64,000 bases of DNA from Aggregatilinea lenta (GCF_003569045.1 NZ_BFCB01000002.1:1655506-1719505), one strand, 5' to 3'. Numbered from the stretch's first letter, positions 47,140 through 56,571 are shown. The notes: a model not told the origin generated them from the sequence alone. Made by a program: numbers and translations.

Positions 47140-47694
47140 ATGCACCCGCCATCTGATCCCGATCGGGCGCTGCTGAATGCCATCGCACAGGGGGATACGC
47201 ACGCGCTGGAAGCGCTGTATGTGCAGCATGGGCTGCGACTGCTGCACTATCTCGTCGGGCAGCTCGGCGACCCCGCGCTGGCCGAAGAAGTGCTGCAAGA
47301 CGTGATGCTGGCGATCTGGCAGCAGGCGCGGCGCTTCCGAGGCGAAAGCCGCGTCACGACCTGGATGCTCGCCATCGCGCGGCACCACGCGATCAGCGCG
47401 CGGCGACGGCAGAAGGCTCCACCCGGCATCCTGCCCGATCATGCCGTCAGCAGCGCCCCGCCCCCGCTGGATACGCTGATCCGACGGGACGAGTGCGAGG
47501 CCGTGCGCGAAGCGCTGCACAGCCTGCCGGACGACCAGCGCGAAACGCTCGAGCTCGTCTTTTACCACGGCCTCAGCGGGCCAGAAGCTGCGCGCGTGCT
47601 GGGCGTGGCGCACGGCACGGTCAAAAGCAGGTTGCACCGCGCCAAGGCGAGCTTACAGAAGTTATTGAGCATCGAGGAGAAGAACGATGCATAA
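47140..47694 (+). CDS. ECF-family RNA polymerase sigma factor
   Basis: 184 aa from the ATG at 47140, which has AAGGAG 6 nt upstream; an ATG 8 codons earlier has none. Region 2 (LYVQHGLRLLHYLVGQLGDP, EEVLQDVMLAIWQQARRF, VTTWMLAIARHHAIS) and region 4 (LPDDQRETLELVFYHGLSGP, AARVLGVAHGTVKSRLHRA) are complete and joined by a short linker, the ECF layout. Its stop overlaps the next gene by 8 bp, typical of sigma/anti-sigma pairs. The next gene has a zinc anti-sigma finger. Confidence 0.95.
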   Translation: MHPPSDPDRALLNAIAQGDTHALEALYVQHGLRLLHYLVGQLGDPALAEEVLQDVMLAIWQQARRFRGESRVTTWMLAIARHHAISARRRQKAPPGILPDHAVSSAPPPLDTLIRRDECEAVREALHSLPDDQRETLELVFYHGLSGPEAARVLGVAHGTVKSRLHRAKASLQKLLSIEEKNDA

Positions 47695-50164
47695 ATCGTG
47701 GCTGGACCAACTGCCCTATTACGCCGCCGGGACGCTGCCCGACGCCGAGCGCGCCGCCCTGGAACAGCATCTGGCCGGGTGCGCCGAGTGCCGCCGCGCG
47801 CTGGACGAGTGGCTCGTGATCGGGCAGGCCGTGACGGGGAACGCCATCGAACGTGCCACGTCTCTACCGCCGCTGCCCGCCCTACCGCCCCAAACCGCGC
47901 CGCGCCGCCGGATCGCCCGCGTGCCGCTGGCCTGGGCCGCATCGATCCTGCTCGCGCTGGCGGTCGGCGTCCTGGCCGGGCTGCGCTTCGAACCGGACGA
48001 ATCGAGCGGACCGCACGGCAGCGTGTTCATCCAGGCGACCGAGGCCGCGCCGGAGCCGGGCGCAGAATCGCTGCCGCCTGCCGCAGACCTGGATCTGCCG
48101 GGCGTGCCGGTGCCGAAGATCCCCCGCATCGACGAGACGCCGTCCTACCTGATCCATCCCGGCACCACCGCCACACTGCTAGCGCTCAACACACTCGGCT
48201 ACACCGACCTGAACCCGCCCGTGTACGAGGTACAGATCGACGAGCTGACCGATCCAATCCGCGCCACTCTGGAAGACACGAGCGTCACGCCGGATGACAT
48301 CGTCGCGTTCGTCAATCACAGCACCGGTTTCCGCGCGCTGGCGCGCCTGGGCGGAACGGTCGATCTTGCCGAGCGGATCGTGGCGGCGGGTTATCCCTTG
48401 ATCGCCGCGACGACGGTGCGTTTCGAGCCGGACGACATCTTCGAGGGCATCCGCCTGTACGCAGATTATCACGTCGTCACCGGCTACGATATAGATCAGC
48501 GCGCGCTGCTGGCGTACGACGCCTACGATCTGCGCCCAACCAGCGATCCCGCACTGATCCCCTATTCGGCCTTCGACGCGTTGTGGACGCCATCCGCCAA
48601 TGCATTCATCGTGATTTACCCGCTCGACGACGAGGCACGCGTGATGCAGATTCTGGGCGACTATGCCGATCCCGACGCCGCCGCACGCGCCGCCTTCGAC
48701 CAGGGCATCGCGCAGACGAGTCTCGACGGGGCGGACGCGCTGGCGTGGCTCAAACTCGGCAACGCGTGCTACGCGCTGGGCAAGTTCGATCAGGCTGCCG
48801 ACGCCTACGACATGGCGCTGGATCAGGGCCTGTCGCTGACTCTGCTGCAAGGCCAGTTCGGGCCGTTCCAGGTTTATTACGCCCAGGAACGTTACGAGGA
48901 CGTCGTCCGGCTGCTGCGCAACAGCGCCCCGGCGGACGGCATGAATGCCGAAGAGTGGCAGTACTGGTACGGCATAACCGAGATCACGTTGGGGAACGTC
49001 GAGGAGGGCCGTCCATATCTGGAACGCGCACAGGCGCTCAATCCGGCGTACTTGCCTGCAACGGCTGCTCTGGCTGACTTCAACATGCAGGCCGCCGCAA
49101 ACGCCACCGAGCAACCCGGCTCGCTTACGAACGCGACCCCCATGCCAAACACCCCGTTTCCCATGTCCCTCCTGCGGCTGGCGGGGATTCGCTACGTGGC
49201 GCAAGCCTGGAACAATGACGGTCCCGCGACGCTTGAAATGGCATTCAGCGCGCGGGGCAACAGCCAGAGTCAGACCTACATTCAGGCATTCCTGCGGCCC
49301 AACGTGGAAGACAAAAGCACCCGCCCCGACGAGCTAGTGCAGTACGTCAACGAGCACACCGATCTACATGCGGTCATGCGGATCGGCGGGGATCGGGCAG
49401 TGCTCAAGCGACTGCTGGCGTGGGGCTTCCCGGTCATCGTCGAGCAGGGATTCCAGCCCGACGGGGAAGACTGGCTCGGCCACTACGTCCTGCTCATGGG
49501 CTACGACGATCTGTCGGGCGCGTTCCTGACCTACGACAGCTATCTTGGCCACGGCAACCGGCAGGGCATGCCACAGCCCTATGACACGTTCGACAACGCG
49601 TGGCGGCAGTTCAACCGCGTGTTCATCGTCGTCTACCAGCCTATGGAAGAACGCAGGTTACAACTTGCGCTCGGCGATTACACAGATGAGAGCTACGGCG
49701 TACAGGTAGCACTTGAGGCAGCGCAGCGCGAAGCTGAGGCAGACGCAGACGATGCGTTTGCGTGGTTCAGCCTGGGATCGTCCTACATCGCACTGCAGGA
49801 CTACGAGAACGCAGCGGCGGCCTACGACAAAGCATTCCAGTTGATGCTGCCCCCACACATGTTGTGGTACCAGTTCGGCCCGTACGAGGCGTACTACAAC
49901 GCAGGTCGCTACGAAGACGTGCTCGCGCTGGCCCTGTCGAACCTGGGCACGACCACCTACGTCGAGGAAACCTACTACTGGCAGGGCAAAGCTTATGCCG
50001 CCCTGGGGCGTGTCGTCCAGGCAAAGGGCAGCTTCCAGCAGGCGCTGGCGCTGAACCCGAACTATGCGCAGGCAGAGGAGGCACTTGTGGATCTTCTGCC
50101 CGGCTTCGTCGCCACGCCGGATGCGACTGAGGTCCCGGACGCCACCGAAGCCGCCGCGCCGTAG
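47687..50164 (+). CDS. Transmembrane anti-sigma factor fused to two Cys-less C39-like modules and TPR-like repeats
   Basis: 825 aa. Residues 1-60 form a zinc anti-sigma domain (H28, C32, C35). Residues about 84-105 are the single membrane segment (LAWAASILLALAVGVLAGL). Outside follow two units of the same plan. Unit 1 (about 150-450) has a C39-peptidase-like domain and a TPR-like pair. Unit 2 (about 495-795) has AWNNDGPATLEMAFSARG, GHYVLLMGYDDLSGAF and TYDSYLG, then TPR-like helices. The usual catalytic Cys (NNCGPAT) is Asp in unit 2 and missing in unit 1; the His is kept only in unit 2. Probably a sensing rather than a cleaving domain. It overlaps the sigma gene by 8 bp. Confidence 0.88.
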   Translation: MHKSWLDQLPYYAAGTLPDAERAALEQHLAGCAECRRALDEWLVIGQAVTGNAIERATSLPPLPALPPQTAPRRRIARVPLAWAASILLALAVGVLAGLRFEPDESSGPHGSVFIQATEAAPEPGAESLPPAADLDLPGVPVPKIPRIDETPSYLIHPGTTATLLALNTLGYTDLNPPVYEVQIDELTDPIRATLEDTSVTPDDIVAFVNHSTGFRALARLGGTVDLAERIVAAGYPLIAATTVRFEPDDIFEGIRLYADYHVVTGYDIDQRALLAYDAYDLRPTSDPALIPYSAFDALWTPSANAFIVIYPLDDEARVMQILGDYADPDAAARAAFDQGIAQTSLDGADALAWLKLGNACYALGKFDQAADAYDMALDQGLSLTLLQGQFGPFQVYYAQERYEDVVRLLRNSAPADGMNAEEWQYWYGITEITLGNVEEGRPYLERAQALNPAYLPATAALADFNMQAAANATEQPGSLTNATPMPNTPFPMSLLRLAGIRYVAQAWNNDGPATLEMAFSARGNSQSQTYIQAFLRPNVEDKSTRPDELVQYVNEHTDLHAVMRIGGDRAVLKRLLAWGFPVIVEQGFQPDGEDWLGHYVLLMGYDDLSGAFLTYDSYLGHGNRQGMPQPYDTFDNAWRQFNRVFIVVYQPMEERRLQLALGDYTDESYGVQVALEAAQREAEADADDAFAWFSLGSSYIALQDYENAAAAYDKAFQLMLPPHMLWYQFGPYEAYYNAGRYEDVLALALSNLGTTTYVEETYYWQGKAYAALGRVVQAKGSFQQALALNPNYAQAEEALVDLLPGFVATPDATEVPDATEAAAP

Positions 50165-50172
50165 CCGTCACC

Positions 50173-50214
50173 GGATCGCGCCGGGGAATGTACGCGTGTT
50201 CCCCGGCGCGATCC
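50173..50214. terminator. Long perfect hairpin after the anti-sigma gene
   Basis: GGATCGCGCCGGGGAA, 10-nt loop, and the exact complement: a 16-bp stem without a T-run. It separates the sigma operon from the tRNA promoter. Confidence 0.7.
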
Positions 50215-50261
50215 GCCCCTGGAACTTTGCACAAACCGCCTCGAAAACGCCCAACTCCATC

Positions 50262-50290
50262 TTGACACCGCCCGGCCCGTTTGGTATGCT
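50262..50290 (+). promoter_or_regulatory. Promoter of tRNA-Asn
   Basis: TTGACA, 17-nt spacer, TATGCT, ending 11 bp before the tRNA 5' end. Confidence 0.88.
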
Positions 50291-50301
50291 TCCTATCGCC
50301 T

Positions 50302-50374
50302 TCCTGAGTAGCTCAATCGGCAGAGCAATCGGCTGTTAACCGATGGGTTGTAGGTTCGAGTCCTACCTCAGGAG
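50302..50374 (+). tRNA. tRNA-Asn (anticodon GTT)
   Basis: The acceptor TCCTGAG pairs with CTCAGGA. The anticodon loop CTGTTAA gives GTT. D arm and TTCGAGT T loop are normal. CCA is encoded at 50375-50377. Confidence 0.96.
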
Positions 50375-50379
50375 CCAAC

Positions 50380-50413
50380 AAAAAGCCCTCGACCGCATGG
50401 ACGAGGGCTTTTG
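50380..50413 (+). terminator. Terminator of tRNA-Asn
   Basis: AAAAGCCCTCG, loop, CGAGGGCTTTT. It can also act on the minus strand for the aminopeptidase gene. Confidence 0.88.
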
Positions 50414-50426
50414 ATTTCCAAACCGG

Positions 50427-50457
50427 TAGGAGGCAAGCAATTGGGAATTGCCCCTAC
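50427..50457. repeat. Degenerate type B repeat
   Basis: GTAGGAGGCAAGC, loop, then TTGCCCCTAC: an inverted repeat related to the type B units. Confidence 0.5.
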
Positions 50458-50471
50458 GCGCCTGTACCGCC

Positions 50472-51578
50472 TTAGATCACGAACTCGCCGTTCTTGTAGA
50501 ACAGCTCGCCGTCCACGATGATTTCGCCGCCCTGGCGCATGTCGCAGATCATGTCCCAGTGTACGAACGAGTTGTTGACGCTGCCCGTTTCGCCGTAGCC
50601 CTGGCCCACCGCCATGTGTACCGTGCCGCCGATCTTCTCGTCGAACAGGATCGAGCCGGTGAACTGCTGGATGTCGCGGTTGGTACCGATGGCGAACTCA
50701 CCCAAACGGCGCGCCCCGGCGTCCGTATCCAGCGTGGCGATCAGGAATTCCTCGTTGGCCTGGGCTTTAGCATCCACCACCAGACCGTCCTTGAACTTCA
50801 ACTCGATGCCCTTGACCTCGTTGCCCTGGTAGTAGGCAGGATAGGTGAAGCGCACCCAGCCGTTGACGCTGTCTTCCACCGGCCCAGTGAAAATCTCGCC
50901 ATCCGGGAAGTTTTCCTTGCCGCCCGCATTCTTGAACAAGCGCCCGTCGATGGACATTTCCAGGTCGATGTGGTCGCCCTTCACCTGCAGGTGCTTCTTG
51001 CCGGTCAGCCACTCGATCAGGCGCTCATGCGACTGGTATACGGCTTTCCACGCCGCGACCGGATCGTCGTGCTCGACCTTGCACGCGCCGTAGAGAAAGT
51101 CCTCGTACTGGCGCAGCGACATACCCGCCGCCTGCGCGTATCCGAAGGTCGGGAACTGGGTCGTGCAGCGGCGCAGCTCTTTCGCCGCCTCACGCCGCAT
51201 CTGGATCTGGATCAGCTCGCTGTGATACTGAGCGCGGGCGCGCTGGCGGTCCAGCGGGTAGCCGGACAGGGCGCGCGGGTTCTGCGAGGACTCGATGCGG
51301 ATGATCGTCTCGCAGGTCTCGTACATCAGCTTGAGCATGGGGTTCACGGTCGACAACTGGTCCAGGCTGGCGCCGGATTCGAGCGCGACTTCGTCTTCCT
51401 GCTGCATCTGGATGTACACGAACGGCAGCCCGCCCGCGTTGAACGCCTCTTCGTACAGGGCCTGTGCGAGCGGCTGGGACTCAGGGCTGAGCGCGCGGAT
51501 CAGGAGCTTCTCACCCGGTTGCAGCGCAAGCGAATAGTTGACCAGCACCTGCGCCATTGTTTGAATGCGGTTATCCAT
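50472..51578 (-). CDS. M29-family (thermophilic-type) aminopeptidase
   Basis: 368 aa, the usual length. Family markers are NFPDGEIFTGPVEDSVNGWV (metal-binding Glu), LGEFAIGTNRDI, and the C-terminal HMAVGQGYGETG, NNSFVHWDMICDMR (metal-binding His and Asp). These dimeric cytosolic zinc/cobalt enzymes remove N-terminal residues. The ATG at 51578 is kept because it begins MDNRIQTMAQVLVNYSLAL; Met8 is an alternative. A GGAGG lies 12 nt upstream. It is followed by the shared tRNA-Asn terminator. Confidence 0.95.
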   Translation of the reverse strand: MDNRIQTMAQVLVNYSLALQPGEKLLIRALSPESQPLAQALYEEAFNAGGLPFVYIQMQQEDEVALESGASLDQLSTVNPMLKLMYETCETIIRIESSQNPRALSGYPLDRQRARAQYHSELIQIQMRREAAKELRRCTTQFPTFGYAQAAGMSLRQYEDFLYGACKVEHDDPVAAWKAVYQSHERLIEWLTGKKHLQVKGDHIDLEMSIDGRLFKNAGGKENFPDGEIFTGPVEDSVNGWVRFTYPAYYQGNEVKGIELKFKDGLVVDAKAQANEEFLIATLDTDAGARRLGEFAIGTNRDIQQFTGSILFDEKIGGTVHMAVGQGYGETGSVNNSFVHWDMICDMRQGGEIIVDGELFYKNGEFVI

Positions 51579-51669
51579 TAGAGCGTTGTTCCTCCGGCAG
51601 TTGTGAACTTAAACCGTATCGCAATAATGCCATTGGGCAGATTGTACCACGCTACCGGAGGTCGGGGTC

Positions 51670-52590
51670 CTACAGATCCGGCAGGTGGGCGCGATGCTTG
51701 ACGAAGTCCAGCAGGCCGTTCCACACCGGGATCGCCTGCATGCGGATGGCCTCGCGCTGGTCCGGCGGGGTGTTCTCGAACAGGTTCGTGAGGCGCATCA
51801 GCAGCCGCAGCGCGCAGAAGACGTCCCAGAAGGCGCGATCGGGGATCGGGCCGGAAACGACCTCGTACTCGGCCAGAAACTGATCGCTCAGCGGCACGCC
51901 GTACGCGCCGAGCACTGCGCTGGCATAGCCGATGTCGAAGCGAGGATCGGCCAGCAGCGCGTTTTCCCAGCCGAGCACCGCGACGATGTGCACGCGGTCG
52001 CCCAGGACGTTGCCGAGCGTATAGTCGCCGTGCAGCACGGCATGCGGCAGCTCCTGCACGTCGCCGGCACGCGGCAGCAGCCAGTCGAGGATGGCGTCCA
52101 TCTCCGACGTGCCGAACGCCCGCACGCGCGCCGCCAGCGAGTCGAAGGCATAACGGAACGGCAGAATCGCCAGGTCCGGCAGTTCTTCCCATTCCAGTTG
52201 GTGCAGCTGCGCCAGGGTCTGCGCGAAGGCCGGACCCACGCGCGCGAAAAAGGCGTGCGTCTGCCCCTCCTCGCCGTGCGCGTCGATGTGCTCGGACAGC
52301 ATCAGCACCTCGCGCGAGGCGCGGCCCCAGCCCAGGTAATAGACGTCGGGCACGGGGAAGCCGACATCGCGCAGCGCCTGCATTACGCTGAAGGCGCGCG
52401 CAGCCTGGGACATAGCCGTCATCGGGTAGCGGGTGAGCATTACGCCCTGCGGCAGCATGGGATCGTCCAGCGCAAACGCGCGGTGGCGGTCGGAACGGCC
52501 CACGCCGAGCGGGATCGGCCACGTGGGCACGGTACGGCCAAAGGCCATGCGCAGAATATGATCGATTTCGGATTCGTAGTGAGTGTTCAT
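51670..52590 (-). CDS. APH-family phosphotransferase-like protein with altered metal site
   Basis: 306 aa. The kinase-like C-lobe has the catalytic loop VLHGDYTLGNVLGD, with HGD and the metal-binding Asn. In the APH family the next metal-binding Asp sits in IDWE; here the strand reads AVLGWENALLADPRFDIGY, a Gly in place of that Asp. The N-lobe has a putative Gly-rich turn but no obvious Lys. Known APH members phosphorylate aminoglycosides, choline or macrolides; this one may bind a substrate without full kinase activity. Start codon lacks a clear ribosome site. Confidence 0.75.
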   Translation of the reverse strand: MNTHYESEIDHILRMAFGRTVPTWPIPLGVGRSDRHRAFALDDPMLPQGVMLTRYPMTAMSQAARAFSVMQALRDVGFPVPDVYYLGWGRASREVLMLSEHIDAHGEEGQTHAFFARVGPAFAQTLAQLHQLEWEELPDLAILPFRYAFDSLAARVRAFGTSEMDAILDWLLPRAGDVQELPHAVLHGDYTLGNVLGDRVHIVAVLGWENALLADPRFDIGYASAVLGAYGVPLSDQFLAEYEVVSGPIPDRAFWDVFCALRLLMRLTNLFENTPPDQREAIRMQAIPVWNGLLDFVKHRAHLPDL

Positions 52591-52897
52591 CGGCGGCAGA
52601 TTTTAGCGTGACCCGGCGCTTCCTCCCCTGGTCCCCGTCAAATGGGTAGTAGAAGCATACGCCAAGCATCAAGATCTGCAAAGTGGATGGGAAGCCATCG
52701 GTGATCAAGGGACAATTTTCAGCAAGCGCAAAATCCGAATATCAGTGCGCGATCCGTAGGGGCGGGGCTTGCTCCGCCCGTTGAGAGAAAGGCCGGGTAT
52801 GGCAAGCCTTACCCCTACAGAAAAACGGCAGGACACATTCAGAAAATGACCGAGTCTATCTCTTAATCTGACAGAAATGGGGCATCGGGGCTGCTCC
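52591..52897. other. Intergenic region with type B repeats
   Basis: No gene seen. 52756-52819 holds the repeat copies. The remaining DNA is unremarkable. Confidence 0.5.
52756..52819. repeat. Type B repeat and a degenerate copy
   Basis: 52756-52780 is GTAGGGGCGGGGCTTGC, then TCCGCCCG, the best type B copy. 52795-52819 is a weaker inverted form (GTATGGCAAGCC, then TTACCCCTAC). Confidence 0.75.
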
Positions 52898-55060
52898 CTA
52901 CTCCCCGCGCGCGAACCGGACCCAATCGTACGCCAGCGTCAGCGGACGCGCGTCCGCTGACATGCCCAGATCCGCCGCCGAGATCATGCCGTCCGCCGAG
53001 AGGGACAGAATCAGGTCGCCATTCACCCCCGCGATCACGTCCGCCGGGATGATAAGCGTCTGCTCGGACCAGTCGCCGGGCGCGGCGGTAAACTCGCCCA
53101 GCCGCGTGCCGTTGGCAACGACCTTCACCGTGCGCGCTTCCGCAAAGGCCGCCACACGCACGGTCAGCGTGTAGTCGCTGCCGTCCACAGGCAGATGCGC
53201 GTAGAGCAGCGCCTCCTCGATGCCGCCCGCCCAGCGCGCGCTGATCCCGCCCACGTCCTCGTGCGTATACCAGCCGTGCCCGATGAATCCCTCGTCGCCC
53301 GTCGCGCCCAGGTCGAGCGTGTACGCGCCCGGCGCGGATTCCGGCGGGGTGCGCGGCGGGCAGCCCTCCGGGTGGCTCGTGGTACGGTACAGGACCGCGT
53401 CATCCTCGACCGTCACGAAGCATAGCGACGGATGCCCGTTCATGAACGCCAGCGTTTCGAGCGCGCGCTCCGGCGTCAGCCAGCCCAGGTGCACCACCAC
53501 ATACCCGACCGGCCACTCGTCCACGATGCGCGCCAGCTCCCCGATATCCGGCCCGGTGCCGAGCGTCTGCGCACCCGTCAGGCCAGCGAACAGCGGCGAG
53601 GTCACGTAATACTCCTGCTTGTCCGGCGCGAAGCGGGCCAGCATCCCGCTGACCGTGCGCTTGTGGTGCGTGATGGCGTAGAACTGCGCGTCCGCGTGCG
53701 CGCCGACCTCGCGCCAGCCGCTGAACGGTCCCGTCGGCACGTCGATCACCACGTAGTCGTAGTTGGGGTCATTCTCCGCGCCCATCATCGTGTAAAAATC
53801 GTAGGCGCGCGGCGCGGGCGCGGACGGGAACGGGGCCAGCGCCCCCGCATCCAGCAGGAAGGCGAACACCAGCGCCCCGGCGAGCAGTCCGCGCGCGAAT
53901 CCAGGCTGCACGCGCCGCAGCCAGGGATCGAACGTCAGCGCGGCGAACGCGATCAGCGCCAGCACAGCGGGCGGCGTGAAGCGCGCGGGCGTGCGCATCT
54001 GGCCCTCGGTCAGGTCGAACACGGCGCGGAAGGGCAGCGGGATTGTCTGCCCGGCCAGCGTGACCTCCGGCCCCAGCGCCAACACCAGCGGCGGGAGCGC
54101 GATCAGCAGCCAGAACCAGCGCATACGCGGACGGCGGCGCATCAGCAGCCCGGCAGCGACCAGCGGGATCAGCAGGCGGCCCAGGCTGCGGTCGCCCTCG
54201 CCCGGCTGGAGCAGCAGCGCCTCCGGCGGCAGGGAATAGGCGCGCAGCGTGTAATCGTCCGCCTGGACCAGATCGTCCGCATCATAGGCGAGCATCTGTC
54301 GCAGCGGGGCAACCACATAAGCCAGCGCCATCACGACGATTACGACCAGCGCGCCAAGCGCCACCAGCCGCGCGCGGACGGGCCGTGTCCGCACCTGGAC
54401 CAGCGTGAGCAGCGCGTAAGGCCCCAGCAGCAGCGCCGCCCACAGCAGGACCAGCGGATCAGACAGCCACATGCCCCACAGCGCGCCGCCCAACGCCACC
54501 GCCCAACGCCATCGCCGCGTCACCGCGACGCGATCCCACAGCAGCAGCGCCAGCGGCAGCCAGAACACGCCGATCAGGTTGAGGTGCGCGCTGGCGGCAT
54601 GGTCGAGCATGTAGGGTGTGAAGGCGAAGGCCGTGCCCCCGACCAGCGCACCCGTCCACCCGACACCCTGCCGCCGCAGGAACGCGGCCATCAGCGCCCC
54701 GGCCAGCGTGAACGCCAGCGGCAGGATCGCGTTGGCAGCGGCCAGATGCCCCGCAAGCGGTTCCAGCGCCATGTACACCGGCAGCCAGACGGGCGCGAGC
54801 GTGTGGTAAGCCAGGTTGTGTGTATAGGGGGCCAGCACCATATCGGTGGTGTAAGCGTCCTGCCCGGTCAGCACGGCGTGACGCAGCCACCACAGGTTCC
54901 AGTGGAACATGAAGTAGTCCCAGTGCCCTTCGCGGTCGATCTGGCCTTCGACCCATGTGCCGGGGTGCAGCGTCAGCGGCACGAGCACGACGGCGCTCAA
55001 CAGCGCGAAGAAGACCAGGATCAGCAGCGCGCGCCGGAAGGATACATGGCGGGCGGTCAC
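52898..55060 (-). CDS. Large polytopic membrane protein with extracytoplasmic C-terminal domain
   Basis: 720 aa from the GTG at 55060, chosen because GGAG lies 7 nt upstream and the first membrane helix (LLILVFFALLSAVVLV) follows directly; ATG at 55111 and 55176 and GTG at 55192 are alternatives. About 10-11 membrane segments occupy residues 1-430. Loop 1 (HWDYFMFHWNLWWLRHAVLT) resembles GT-C-fold mannosyl or oligosaccharyl transferases. The C-terminal half is soluble and beta-rich, with GHGWYTHEDVGG and a jelly-roll-like end. The role is probably envelope glycan transfer; this is inference. It is divergent from the SPFH-like gene. Confidence 0.65.
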   Translation of the reverse strand: MTARHVSFRRALLILVFFALLSAVVLVPLTLHPGTWVEGQIDREGHWDYFMFHWNLWWLRHAVLTGQDAYTTDMVLAPYTHNLAYHTLAPVWLPVYMALEPLAGHLAAANAILPLAFTLAGALMAAFLRRQGVGWTGALVGGTAFAFTPYMLDHAASAHLNLIGVFWLPLALLLWDRVAVTRRWRWAVALGGALWGMWLSDPLVLLWAALLLGPYALLTLVQVRTRPVRARLVALGALVVIVVMALAYVVAPLRQMLAYDADDLVQADDYTLRAYSLPPEALLLQPGEGDRSLGRLLIPLVAAGLLMRRRPRMRWFWLLIALPPLVLALGPEVTLAGQTIPLPFRAVFDLTEGQMRTPARFTPPAVLALIAFAALTFDPWLRRVQPGFARGLLAGALVFAFLLDAGALAPFPSAPAPRAYDFYTMMGAENDPNYDYVVIDVPTGPFSGWREVGAHADAQFYAITHHKRTVSGMLARFAPDKQEYYVTSPLFAGLTGAQTLGTGPDIGELARIVDEWPVGYVVVHLGWLTPERALETLAFMNGHPSLCFVTVEDDAVLYRTTSHPEGCPPRTPPESAPGAYTLDLGATGDEGFIGHGWYTHEDVGGISARWAGGIEEALLYAHLPVDGSDYTLTVRVAAFAEARTVKVVANGTRLGEFTAAPGDWSEQTLIIPADVIAGVNGDLILSLSADGMISAADLGMSADARPLTLAYDWVRFARGE

Positions 55061-55296
55061 ATGCTGCTCCGGGAGCGGGTGAGTCTCATATGCCGGGCGT
55101 GGCGGCCTCATCTGATTGGATGGATCTGATCGTCTGATCGAACGACTCGCTAATTTTGCCGCAAACCCGTTCGTCATTACAATTCGAGTCACACGGTTTC
55201 AGCTTCCAGGTTCGTAACTCGGCGCGCGCAACGCCCGCCCGCGCCCTTGCACACGCACACCGATCCGGCGGATTCGCCGCAGCTCAGGACGGCACG

Positions 55297-56571
55297 ATGC
55301 CCGACACAGATCCTTCCAACCCGGTCCGCTACACCCGCTTCGGCGGGATCTTCGGCGTGCACGGCCTGCGCGCGCTGACGCGCCGCACCTACCGCAGCAG
55401 CATGGTGTGGTGGCTGATGCGCGTGGTCGAGGGCATGGTCATTGGCGGCGGACTGGTCGTGATCGGCGTGCTGATCGTCATGATCAACAACCTGCTCGGC
55501 GGCGCGGCGTGCTTCGGCCAGGGCGCGGTCGGCATGATCCTGCTGGGCATCTTCGTGCTGCTGTGGTTCATGGCCGCGCCGTTCAGCCAGCGCTGGATCG
55601 TCGGCGTGCCGGACGGCTGGTATTACCTCGTCGAGGACGGCAACGGGGCCGTGGTCGAGTTCCTCAGCGCGGGTCGCTGGATTGTGCCATGGAGCTGGCG
55701 CGCGGTGGTGCGTCCCTACGCGAACTTCCAGGTGCTCGAAAGCCACCCGGTGATCGAGGACGCGCTGCAGTCGGACTATTTGCCCGTCACCGTCGAGGCG
55801 GTGGTGACGGTGGTGTTTGACCCCACGCAGGCCGATCCGTCCGGCTTCGACGACCTGGGCGCGATGGCGACGCGCGACGCCTTCAAGCAGCTTATCGCGC
55901 GCCAGACCGAGGAAGCCGTGCTCGGCTATCTGGCGATGCTCGCCCCCACCCAGGGCCGCTCGCTGAGCAGCCAAGCTACGCTGGAGGACGTCATCCGCCA
56001 ACATGTGGGGCGGCTCGACGTGCTGGGGCTGTTCGTGCCCGCCAGCCAGCCGCCTGCCGTGACGATCCGGCTGGCTCCGGCACTGCGCGAGGCGTTCTTC
56101 GAGGTGTGGGCGGATCTCGGCTACGACCGCTACGAGATGCCCACGCGCCTCGACCTGCCTGCCATTGAGCGCGCGCTGGACCTGCCGCCGCACGAAGCCT
56201 ACCAGCTCGTGTACCTGATGCAGCGCGGCACGCGCGCCAGCCGGACCACATCACAGGTCGCACGCTGGCAAGAGGGCGCACCCCGGCCCCAACGTGCAGC
56301 GCCCGCCGAACCTGCCCCGCCATCCCCGTCGGACCGCGTCGCGCAGACGATGCAGCACGACGTGCTCCGCGACACACTGGAGCACGACGCCGTCAGCGAC
56401 ACGCTGGAACATTCCGCCGTGCAGCCCGCCGAGGATGCCTCCATCGAAGCCCCCGCGCCGCCGGAGGAAGCAGAACGCTCGATCCGCCGCGACGCCGATC
56501 AGGCCCCGGACCCATTCGACCTGCGCCGCGAGCGCAAGGCAAAACGCCGCGCCAGCCGGCGGCTGGAGTAG
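55297..56571 (+). CDS. Membrane protein with SPFH/band-7-like domain
   Basis: 424 aa. Two membrane segments are at about residues 45-68 and 78-97. An SPFH-like region follows (GVPDGWYYLVEDGNGAVVEF, then DYLPVTVEAVVTVVFDPTQA). Residues about 245-300 may be helical and dimerising. The C-terminus (from about 315) is a Pro/Ala/Glu-rich low-complexity tail ending in a basic stretch (RRERKAKRRASRRLE). SPFH proteins organise membrane microdomains; no NfeD partner is adjacent. The ATG at 55297 has CAGGAC at about -10. Confidence 0.65.
   Translation: MPDTDPSNPVRYTRFGGIFGVHGLRALTRRTYRSSMVWWLMRVVEGMVIGGGLVVIGVLIVMINNLLGGAACFGQGAVGMILLGIFVLLWFMAAPFSQRWIVGVPDGWYYLVEDGNGAVVEFLSAGRWIVPWSWRAVVRPYANFQVLESHPVIEDALQSDYLPVTVEAVVTVVFDPTQADPSGFDDLGAMATRDAFKQLIARQTEEAVLGYLAMLAPTQGRSLSSQATLEDVIRQHVGRLDVLGLFVPASQPPAVTIRLAPALREAFFEVWADLGYDRYEMPTRLDLPAIERALDLPPHEAYQLVYLMQRGTRASRTTSQVARWQEGAPRPQRAAPAEPAPPSPSDRVAQTMQHDVLRDTLEHDAVSDTLEHSAVQPAEDASIEAPAPPEEAERSIRRDADQAPDPFDLRRERKAKRRASRRLE

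Noticed and set aside
53432-55129. 565-codon plus-strand frame opposite the large membrane protein
   Set aside because: Gln/Arg/His-rich low-complexity shadow; the minus-strand frame shows membrane helices and a sensible start.
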